In this document: positions 13,413 to 19,456 of the stretch, in pieces
Layout: each line of letters starts with the position of its first letter
How positions within the stretch are numbered: the stretch's first letter is position 1
Assembly (NCBI GenBank): GCA_041485905.1
Contig: JBGPKK010000079.1
Coordinates: 1 to 20,465, forward strand
Direction: 5' to 3'
Origin: JAHFUI01 sp041485905
Lineage (GTDB): Bacteria; Acidobacteriota; Vicinamibacteria; Vicinamibacterales; CAVVIG01
DNA length: 20,465 nucleotides
Notes under the pieces: model-generated
The model's input: only the letters and a program-made list of their open reading frames with translations
The model's database searches: none
Told to the model about the DNA's origin: nothing
Made by a program: the position numbers and the translations under genes

Positions 13413-15581
13413 ATGAAGCCGATACTCTGGCCGTGCATCTGCATCCTCTTCGCTTCGTGCTCCAATGACATGCCGCGCACGTCCGCCAAGCCACCGACGA
13501 CGAAGGCCGAGCCGGTCGAAGAAAGACTGCACGGCACGCAGATCACCGACCGCTACCGCTGGCTCGAGGGCGACAACTCGGATCCCAACGAGCAGGGGAA
13601 AGTCACGCCGGACGTGGCGGGCTGGACCGATTCGCAGAACAGCTACACGCGATCGGTATTGGACAACCTGCCCGGGCGACAGGCGCTCGAAGAGCGCTTG
13701 CGGCCGCTGATGGAAGTGGGCACGGTCACTCGTCCGATCGTTCGTGCCAACCGCTACTTCTTTTCGAAACGTGAGGGCAATCAGAACCAGCCGGTCGTCT
13801 ACTGGCGTGAGGGATACAAAGGCCAGAACAGGGTCCTTGTTGATCCGGCTCGGCTCGATGAATCCGGGCTGACGACGGTCGAGTGGTTTTCGCCGTCGCA
13901 GGACGGCAGGCTGCTGGCCTACGGCACCTTTCGCGCGGGCGACGAGATCACCACCCTGCACCTGATCGAGGTCGACACGTCCAAGCTGCTGGATCTCGAG
14001 ATTCCCGACAAGACACAGGCTCCCGACTGGCTTCCCGACGGATCGGGGTTCGTCTACCAGAACCTGAAGCACCCGAAGGATCCGTACAGCGGCCAGGTCC
14101 TCTTCCATCGGATGGGAACGGATCGCACGAAGGACACTCTCCTGTTCCGCCAGTTCACCAAGGAGGAAAACGCCGCACTGGCGACGACGTGGGGACCGTT
14201 CGCAAGTTTGTCGCGTGATGGCCGCTGGCTCGTGCTCGGCTACTGGATTGACACGAAGTCGAATGACCTGTGGCTCGTCGACTTCGATCAGTTTCGCAAG
14301 AGCGGCAAGATCGACAAGAAGGTCGTGACGGTCGGCGCGGCCGGTCAGGCGACCGGCACGGTGATCGACGGCACGCTGTTCATCCAGACGACGAAGGGCG
14401 CGCCCAGAGGACGCGTCGTGGCCGTCAGTGCGGCGCAGCCGGACCAGCCGCACTGGCGCGAGCTCGTGCCCGAGAGACCTGATGCGATCATCGATAGCGT
14501 GTCGTTCGGTAAGGGCGTCCTCGCCGTCACCTATCTCAAAAACGCGGCCAATGTGGTCGAGGTGTTCGATGTCAGCGGGAAATCGCTTGGAGCCATGAAC
14601 CAGCCCGGCATCGGCGCCGCCGGCGTCAGCGCGGAGGTCGATCGCACCGAGGCGTATCTGACGTTCACCAGCTTCAATTATCCGACCACAATCTTTCGTG
14701 TCGATCTGATGAAGCCCCGGGCGGCACCGGAGCTCTGGGAGCGGCCCGACGTGCCGGTCGATCCGGCGATCGCGGAAGTCGAGCAGGTCTGGTATCCCTC
14801 GAAAGACGGCACCATCATCAGCATGTTCCTCGTCCACAGGAAGGGGCTGCCGCGGACCGGCGACACCCCCACCCTGCTCACCGGCTACGGCGGCTTCAAC
14901 ATCAGCGAGACGCCGGCTTTTTCGGCCCCGCTGTTTCAGTGGGTCGAGGCTGGCGGCCTGTTCGCGCTGCCGAACCTGCGTGGCGGCGGCGAGTACGGCG
15001 ACGCGTGGCACGAAGCCGGCATGCTCGGCAAGAAGCAGAACGTCTTTGACGATTTCATCGCCGCCGCCCAATGGCTGAGCGCCAACCGGTACACGAACGC
15101 GCAGCGGCTCGGAATCACGGGCGCATCGAACGGGGGCCTGCTGACGGCGGCCGTGGTCACCCAGCGGCCGGACCTGGTCCGTGCCGCGATCGTGGGCGTG
15201 GGGCTGCTCGACATGTTGCGGTATCAGAACTTTCTGATGGCGCGGTACTGGGTCCCTGAGTACGGCTCTGCGGAAAACCCGGACCAGTTTCAGTTCCTTC
15301 AGGCCTACTCGCCGTATCACCACGTGAAACCGGGAACGAAGTACCCGGCGGTCCTGTTGACGGCCGGCGAACATGACTCGCGCGTGCACGCCATGCACGC
15401 GCGCAAGATGACGGCGCTGCTGCAGGCCGCCACGGCGTCGGATCCGGCCGAACAGCCGGTGCTGCTCTGGGTCGATCGGGATGCCGGCCACGGGCAGGGC
15501 AAGCCGCTCAAGCTGCGCATCCGCGACGTGGCCGATCAACGCATCTTTCTGATGTGGCAGCTCGGCATGCTCAGCCGTTGA
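13413..15581 (+). CDS. Prolyl oligopeptidase (S9A), probable lipoprotein
   Basis: A serine peptidase that cuts short peptides after proline. The product is 722 aa, the usual length. The N-terminus is a lipoprotein signal: hydrophobic ILWPCICILFASC with a likely lipobox LFAS-Cys16, so it is probably exported and membrane-anchored. A beta-propeller spans about 80-450, for example VEWFSPSQDGRLLAYGTF. The alpha/beta-hydrolase domain follows: TGYGGFNISETPAF, NLRGGGEYGDAWHEAG, nucleophile Ser572 in TGASNGGL, then Asp655 in GEHDSRV and His693 in DAGHGQG. All three catalytic residues and the RGGGEYG segment typical of S9A are present. It appears monocistronic: a decayed fragment precedes it and a strong hairpin follows. 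Substrates are probably environmental peptides. Confidence 0.93.
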   Translation: MKPILWPCICILFASCSNDMPRTSAKPPTTKAEPVEERLHGTQITDRYRWLEGDNSDPNEQGKVTPDVAGWTDSQNSYTRSVLDNLPGRQALEERLRPLMEVGTVTRPIVRANRYFFSKREGNQNQPVVYWREGYKGQNRVLVDPARLDESGLTTVEWFSPSQDGRLLAYGTFRAGDEITTLHLIEVDTSKLLDLEIPDKTQAPDWLPDGSGFVYQNLKHPKDPYSGQVLFHRMGTDRTKDTLLFRQFTKEENAALATTWGPFASLSRDGRWLVLGYWIDTKSNDLWLVDFDQFRKSGKIDKKVVTVGAAGQATGTVIDGTLFIQTTKGAPRGRVVAVSAAQPDQPHWRELVPERPDAIIDSVSFGKGVLAVTYLKNAANVVEVFDVSGKSLGAMNQPGIGAAGVSAEVDRTEAYLTFTSFNYPTTIFRVDLMKPRAAPELWERPDVPVDPAIAEVEQVWYPSKDGTIISMFLVHRKGLPRTGDTPTLLTGYGGFNISETPAFSAPLFQWVEAGGLFALPNLRGGGEYGDAWHEAGMLGKKQNVFDDFIAAAQWLSANRYTNAQRLGITGASNGGLLTAAVVTQRPDLVRAAIVGVGLLDMLRYQNFLMARYWVPEYGSAENPDQFQFLQAYSPYHHVKPGTKYPAVLLTAGEHDSRVHAMHARKMTALLQAATASDPAEQPVLLWVDRDAGHGQGKPLKLRIRDVADQRIFLMWQLGMLSR

Positions 15582-15609
15582 AGAGCGCGCGTCCCTCGAC
15601 CGCAGAGCA

Positions 15610-15630
15610 TTCCGCCTTCCGCCTTCGCGC
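15610..15630. repeat. Short ttccgcc heptad run
   Basis: Two exact ttccgcc units (15610-15623) and a degenerate third (ttcgcgc) follow the prolyl oligopeptidase gene. It is the shortest of the heptad runs in the window and would not stand alone as evidence. Confidence 0.45.
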
Positions 15631-15643
15631 GTCTTGGGGCACC

Positions 15644-15681
15644 GCGCTCCGGCGAGGCTCGCCAAAACTCGCCTGGAGCGC
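15644..15681. terminator. Strong hairpin between convergent genes
   Basis: Arms gcgctccggcgag (15644-15656) and ctcgcctggagcgc (15668-15681) pair over 13 bp with one bulged base around an 11-nt loop. It lies between the prolyl oligopeptidase stop (15581) and the minus-strand ATPase stop (15698), where a bidirectional terminator is expected. No T-tract is present. Confidence 0.55.
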
Positions 15682-15697
15682 ACGCGAGTGAAGCCGG

Positions 15698-17272
15698 TCA
15701 GCCGGACGTGTGCGGCTGGTCGGTCTCGCCCGCGGACTGGTTTCGTGGGCGAGGCTCCGTCAGGTCGAGCGATTCCTGATCGGCGCCCGCCGAGGCGATG
15801 CGGCGTTTGCCTCGCTTCGATTTCCTGGCGTGCAGCTTGAAATAGAAGTCGAGTAGCTTCTCCATGAAATCGCCGGCCGTCCCCGTCCGATCGTTGAAGG
15901 CGATCGATTCTTTGCCGATCATCAGGGCGGCGTACGCGAGGCGTGCGTCGCCCGATCGCGCCGCCTGCTGAAAGTCCGGGTGCAACGCGTTCGCCTGCAC
16001 GACGCCCGAGACGAAGCGGCTGTGCGCCGTTGATCCGGCTTCGAAGGGGACCTCCTCGTACCGGATGCGCCGGCCGCGTGTCGACGACACGTTGCCCGGA
16101 GTCTTGGGCGGCTCGCCGCTCCGCCGTCGCTTTCGACCTGGCGCCGCCTCACGCGTCGTCATCGGTTCCGGCCGTCCACGTTTGGCCAATCCACCTGGCA
16201 GCGCCAGAGCGCGGAACTCGTCGAGATCGAGAATGTCGCGCGCGAGGCGCAGCGCCCGATCGCCGATCTCGGACGCCTGCTGCGCCCTGCGCGCGGCGAG
16301 ATGGCCGTCGAGCTCCGCGTTGAGGGTCGGCAGGTATTTGTCGAGGAGATCGAGCAGGGCGATCCAGTCGTCGTTTTCCTCGAACCCCGAACGTGCGGGC
16401 AGCGGCGAGAGAAAGTCGGCGTCGAGAGACCCGCGCACGAATCCCTGGGCCCAGCCGCTTTCCTCCAGGCCATACGCCGTCAGGGCGGCGAGATCGTCCA
16501 CGACAGTGACGCCGCGGTGGCGGATGGCGATGCGGCCCCGACCCGACGGATCGAAATGGAGATCGACGCGCACGTGCTTGTCCGCGTGGTGGTCGAGCAC
16601 GAGATCCCTGAAATCCGTGAGGAGCCGCGGCAGGCGGATCCGCGACGGCAGGACCGGAAATCGCCCCAGTCCGGTCCGAATCTCGATGGTCAGCCAGCCC
16701 TCGCGCAGATACGCGTCGAATTTCTCCGCCAGCGAGCGGCGGAGCGTGTCGGGCGCCAGCGGTCCGCGCGACCGCGTGGGATCGAATTTCAGCTCGGAGA
16801 TGACCACGCGCAGACCTGGAGCGGCGAGGCTCTCGCGCGCCGGGGCCGTCTCGACAGACGCTTCGTCCGAGCCTTCTTTCAGGACCACGCGCAACGTGTC
16901 GGCCAGCCTGGTCTTGCGCGTGTAGAACGTGCACTTCCGCCCGACCTGCTGGAAGCTGAACATGCCGATGCCGAGGCGGCCGATCGTCTGCGCCGCGCCC
17001 GTGCGCTTGGCCGAATCGGCCACGCGCTGCAGTGCTGACTCGAACTCGGCTCGGCTCATGCCGTACGGGTACTCAATCGCGACGTAGCGCCGATCGAGGG
17101 TGAACGTCACGTCACAGCGATCGTGCGCCGCACCCGTGAGCTTCGCCTTGAGGTGCTCGTCGATGGCGTTGCTGACGTGCTCCTTCAGCGCGTCTGCCGG
17201 ATTCCGGTACAAGGTGCCAAGCCACTGAAGGGCGTTGGCGACGTGCAGTTGGATCGGGATCCGCTGGGCCAT
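15698..17272 (-). CDS. GHKL/Hsp90-type ATPase domain protein, unknown role
   Basis: A 524-aa protein. Residues 1-115 resemble the GHKL (gyrase B, Hsp90, histidine kinase, MutL) ATP-binding fold: N-box E-H-V-S-N at 31-35 followed by Asp38, and the lid glycine loop TIGRLGIGMFSF at 96-107. The usual D-x-G-x-G motif is EYPYGM at 67-72 here, so the adenine-binding aspartate is replaced by Glu67 and the first glycine by Pro69; ATP binding may be altered. The middle part (about 200-330) fits a transducer-like domain. A Lys/Arg-rich linker (about 360-405) precedes a helical C-terminal domain and an Arg/Gln tail. The ATG at 17272 has no strong ribosome-binding site. The gene lies alone, backed by the integrase remnant. 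MORC- or MutL-like DNA roles or a defence role are conceivable but not shown. Confidence 0.7.
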   Translation of the reverse strand: MAQRIPIQLHVANALQWLGTLYRNPADALKEHVSNAIDEHLKAKLTGAAHDRCDVTFTLDRRYVAIEYPYGMSRAEFESALQRVADSAKRTGAAQTIGRLGIGMFSFQQVGRKCTFYTRKTRLADTLRVVLKEGSDEASVETAPARESLAAPGLRVVISELKFDPTRSRGPLAPDTLRRSLAEKFDAYLREGWLTIEIRTGLGRFPVLPSRIRLPRLLTDFRDLVLDHHADKHVRVDLHFDPSGRGRIAIRHRGVTVVDDLAALTAYGLEESGWAQGFVRGSLDADFLSPLPARSGFEENDDWIALLDLLDKYLPTLNAELDGHLAARRAQQASEIGDRALRLARDILDLDEFRALALPGGLAKRGRPEPMTTREAAPGRKRRRSGEPPKTPGNVSSTRGRRIRYEEVPFEAGSTAHSRFVSGVVQANALHPDFQQAARSGDARLAYAALMIGKESIAFNDRTGTAGDFMEKLLDFYFKLHARKSKRGKRRIASAGADQESLDLTEPRPRNQSAGETDQPHTSG

Positions 17273-17335
17273 AGGGCGTGCCGGGAGCGGAGTGTAGGCT
17301 CAATCTGCGATTTTTGCCACTTTCTCCAGCAGTGG

Positions 17336-17458
17336 TACATCACGCTGCTGTTCCTGTACCGTGCCGTGCTCGAGATTGAGATTGGCGCGCTCGATCAGGT
17401 GCCGAGGGCGCGGATGCCGATCCGCGTACCGGTGGTGCTCAGCCGAGACGAGGTCAGC
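17336..17458 (+). pseudogene. Integron integrase (IntI-type) N-terminal fragment
   Basis: One frame reads ITLLFLYRAVLEIEIG, then ALDQVPRARMPIRVPVVLSRDEVS. This is the end of the SAM-like N-terminal domain and the linker of integron tyrosine recombinases (..NALLFLYREVL..L..V.RA..P.RLPVVLTRDEV..). About 41 residues of a usual 320 or so are recognisable. The catalytic domain with the Arg and Tyr residues and the IntI-specific insertion is not found downstream; the same frame drifts into unrelated sequence. It is therefore a dead fragment. It points in the same direction as the cassette genes, whereas in most integrons intI points away from them; same-direction layouts are known in a few lineages. 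It is the only integrase trace in the window. Confidence 0.65.
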
Positions 17459-17700
17459 AGGACTCGTGCAGATGAAACCGAGACGACGGACACTAGCCCG
17501 CGTGGCTCGCGCGTATCCACGTCACCCGCCGTCCCCAGTTTCCTGCCGCAACCCCTGTTGCGCCCAACAATTTACCCACGCCGCACGGGCCACATTCGGT
17601 TCCGTGCATACGCGCGCGGCCCGCGCGTATCCCTCCTTTTCGCGGGCTATATGGTGACGATGAAAGCCGTTTTCTGGGTGGTATCATCCTGCCTTCGTTG
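17459..17700. other. Non-coding stretch between integrase relic and attI
   Basis: No gene is supported. Frames in all directions are short or lack family likeness. A direct repeat of about 12 bp (cgcgcgtatcc) occurs near 17509 and 17619, and a GCCCAAC resembling an attC R'' box lies near 17561. No R' partner lies within attC distance, so I do not call an attC here. This is presumably where the rest of the integrase has been deleted. Confidence 0.4.
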
Positions 17701-17785
17701 CACATGGCAGTGACTGAAGCCGCGAGCGCCTCGGCGTGGTACGCCGCGGGCGATCCATTCCGGTCTACTCCATACACTGTTAGAC
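17701..17785 (+). other. Candidate attI recombination site
   Basis: The stretch ends in a GTTAGAC core (17779-17785) that fits the G-TTRRRY consensus, 15 bp before the first cassette gene. The core is half of an inverted pair: ggtcta (17762-17767) and tagacc (17781-17786). Upstream, aagc..gc.agcgc..tacgccg.ggg.cgat (about 17717-17755) resembles from memory the sequence upstream of the class 1 attI core. No matching R'' box lies at attC distance, so attI is likelier than a lost attC. Confidence 0.45.
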
Positions 17786-17800
17786 CGCAGAAGACACGGG

Positions 17801-18595
17801 ATGCACAAGCCGACTCGCCAGTTCGTGTTCCAGCGTGTCTACGACATGGCCGCCTTGGTCGAAGACTGCGTTGCCAACGAGGAATCGCTCAGCGAAATCG
17901 ATTGGAATGATCCGGAGGTTCTGCTGGGTCTCGGGAAGTTCAGGAAGATCTCTCTCCTGCATCGATACATCTACGCCATGATCGCCGTTGAACATCGCTC
18001 CGAATACCGAAAGGACGCCGACATGTACGAGGTCGAAGAGATTGCCGGCATCGAGGCGTTGTTTGACGCGTACGGCATCAGTTATCTGCCATACGACCGA
18101 TTTGTCCCTGCTGTGCCGGCCGCAAGAGCCACTTCGCGAGCCGAAGATCCCTTCTACCAGTGGTTTTTGTCGCAAGAGTCGCAGTTCGAAATGGTTTGGG
18201 AGAAACTGACGGACGAGGCGTTCCATCTGCTCTTCGGAAACCGGGCGTTCTTGCTGAAGTTCAATCGAACGGTCGCTCAGCATCTCCGAAGTCACGCGGT
18301 TGCGATTCCTGCGGAGTGCATCGGTTCCGACCGGAGAATCAGGCGCCAACCGCTGCCCGTCTGGACCCGAGGCGCGGTCTTCTATCGCGACCATGGTCGT
18401 TGCGTTCTATGCCAAGTCGATCTATCTGGTCTGCTTTCCACAGATCGGTCCGATCATTTTGATCACATGGTGCCCCTTTCGAATTGGGGCACCAACGATC
18501 CCTGCAACATCCAGCTACTGTGTGAGCACTGCAATTTGAGGAAGGCGTCCGGCGAGCCAATCACCGGCAATCGCTATTCGGCGTGGTGGTCGTAG
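17801..18595 (+). CDS. HNH endonuclease, integron cassette 1
   Basis: A 264-aa protein with a C-terminal HNH nuclease domain. Zinc cysteines form two pairs, Cys201-x2-Cys204 (GRCVLCQVDL) and Cys241-x2-Cys244 (LLCEHCNLRK). The catalytic core is Asp221-His222 in FDHMVPLS, Asn236 in PCNIQLL and His243/Asn245. Residues 1-185 are mostly helical, with aromatic-rich stretches such as KISLLHRYIYAMIAVEH and PFYQWFLSQESQFEMVWEKL, and match no family I can name; this part probably senses or binds a target. The ATG at 17801 is 15 bp after the attI core, and the stop is 21 bp before attC1. It is the first cassette, the position usually best expressed. Its GC content looks lower than that of the neighbouring chromosomal genes, as expected for a captured cassette. 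A phage-restriction role is plausible, not shown. Confidence 0.85.
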   Translation: MHKPTRQFVFQRVYDMAALVEDCVANEESLSEIDWNDPEVLLGLGKFRKISLLHRYIYAMIAVEHRSEYRKDADMYEVEEIAGIEALFDAYGISYLPYDRFVPAVPAARATSRAEDPFYQWFLSQESQFEMVWEKLTDEAFHLLFGNRAFLLKFNRTVAQHLRSHAVAIPAECIGSDRRIRRQPLPVWTRGAVFYRDHGRCVLCQVDLSGLLSTDRSDHFDHMVPLSNWGTNDPCNIQLLCEHCNLRKASGEPITGNRYSAWWS

Positions 18596-18616
18596 TAGCG
18601 GGGCCGGTCGGCTGCG

Positions 18617-18690
18617 GTCTAACAAGCGCTTGCAGCCGTCGGCGCCTGATGCGAACGTGAGTCGCCGCGGCTGAAGCGCGACCGTTAGGC
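18617..18690 (+). other. attC site 1 (74 bp)
   Basis: R'' GTCTAAC (18617-18623) pairs with R' GTTAGGC (18684-18690). Inside, L'' gcgcttgcagcc (18626-18637) pairs with L' ggctgaagcgc, leaving one extra base on one arm, the extrahelical base typical of attC. The stem continues with cggcg/cgccg and an apical loop near 18643-18660. Core G-TTRRRY and RYYYAAC rules are both met. This is a textbook single-strand-folding integron recombination site. Confidence 0.9.
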
Positions 18691-18715
18691 CGAAGAAGAT
18701 CATTTGGAATCAAAC

Positions 18716-19387
18716 ATGCCCGCGTTTTTGCTCAGTAGTTCGCGTTTTGGGATGCTCGCGCAGCGAGCGGTCGAAAGATCGACGGAATTCTCGCCAGATG
18801 CTCTGGCGGCGATCGTCTTTTCAGCTCTGTGGGTCGAGTCATTCGTCAACGAGGTGATCCATCGAGTAACCGCCGGCCGGGAGGACCTTCTTCCAAAAGA
18901 AGTCCTGCGGCTTCGACAACTAGCCATCGCTGCAGACCTTGATGGTCGCGACGCCAGACTCGACATCAAGGTTCAGGTGATCGCCATGACGCTCACTGGA
19001 TCTTTGTTTGACGCTGGTCGACAGCCGTACCAGGACTTTCACCTGCTCACCGGGTTGCGGAACGAGCTTGCTCATCACAAGCCGGAAACCATCGAAGCGG
19101 TTGTGGTTGAGCACGAAGGCTTACCTCTCAGCATCCCGGCGTCTTTTCATTCACGCGTCAAGAGTCTGGTGTCGAGAGGTATCATCGCTTCACCTGATCC
19201 CAAGGTATGGGCGTCTTTGGTTAGCATTCTTGAGCAGCCGGCAGTAGCGAATTGGGCTTTCGGCGCGGCGAAGCAGATGATCCGAGCCGTAGCCGACTGC
19301 TTTCCGGGCCTAGGCTTCAGGCAGACGTTACTTGCGGGTCAGTGGGCGCTGAATGAGAACGTTGCGAGCGCGAAAGACTCGGCCTAA
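18716..19387 (+). CDS. HEPN-like protein, integron cassette 2
   Basis: A 223-aa, largely helical protein. The helix SALWVESFVNEVIHRV (36-51) and the motif GLRNELAHHKPE (113-124), with Arg115-x4-His120, fit the HEPN superfamily. Its R-x4-6-H motif forms the RNase active site in Abi, RnlA, Cas and toxin proteins. The acidic Glu41 in the preceding helix is also typical. No second domain is recognised. The ATG at 18716 is 25 bp after attC1; a TTG at 18704 would add four residues but is less likely. The TAA stop (19385-19387) lies inside the R'' box of attC2. HEPN toxins often pair with an MNT-type antitoxin, but none is present, so it may be self-contained or not toxic. The HEPN assignment rests on the motif and helix pattern only. 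Confidence 0.65.
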   Translation: MPAFLLSSSRFGMLAQRAVERSTEFSPDALAAIVFSALWVESFVNEVIHRVTAGREDLLPKEVLRLRQLAIAADLDGRDARLDIKVQVIAMTLTGSLFDAGRQPYQDFHLLTGLRNELAHHKPETIEAVVVEHEGLPLSIPASFHSRVKSLVSRGIIASPDPKVWASLVSILEQPAVANWAFGAAKQMIRAVADCFPGLGFRQTLLAGQWALNENVASAKDSA

Positions 19388-19438
19388 CGAATTAAGGATT
19401 CTTGTCGCGCGATAGCCGCGACAAAATCCGGGTTGGAC
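19382..19438 (+). other. attC site 2 (57 bp)
   Basis: R'' GCCTAAC (19382-19388) pairs with R' GTTGGAC (19432-19438), with one mismatch and one G-U pair. Between them ggattcttgtcgcg (about 19397-19410) pairs with cgcgacaaaatcc (about 19417-19429), leaving one extra base on the left arm. The length equals the shortest known attC class. The hairpin alone could be a terminator, but the flanking consensus boxes and the overlap with the cassette stop codon favour attC. Confidence 0.7.
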
Positions 19439-19456
19439 TGAATCCGTGGCCCGAAC

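Larger units (their letters stand above)
17336..19438 (+). mobile_element. Chromosomal integron: integrase relic, attI, two cassettes
   Basis: The block reads integrase fragment, candidate attI ending GTTAGAC (17779-17785), HNH gene, attC1 (18617-18690), HEPN-like gene, attC2 (19382-19438). Both genes lie on the plus strand, each directly followed by an attC, and the second gene's stop codon sits inside its attC; this is ordinary cassette architecture. By the usual junctions, cassette 1 spans about 17780-18684 and cassette 2 about 18685-19432. With no working integrase in view, cassette movement would need an integrase in trans. An IS91 element truncates the array 18 bp later. Confidence 0.75.

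Noticed and set aside
13155..15683. An 842-codon open frame on the minus strand
   Set aside because: It is antisense to the intact prolyl oligopeptidase, is Arg/Asp/Leu-rich and low in family likeness, and is a codon-bias shadow in high-GC DNA.
17561..17785. GCCCAAC to GTTAGAC as a further attC
   Set aside because: The boxes are about 225 bp apart, beyond known attC lengths, and the inner sequence shows no L''/L' pairing.
19397..19429. The ggattcttgtcgcg hairpin as the oriIS of the IS91 element
   Set aside because: It lies outside the GAAC boundary at 19453-19456 and is framed by attC boxes that overlap the cassette stop codon, so attC2 explains it better.
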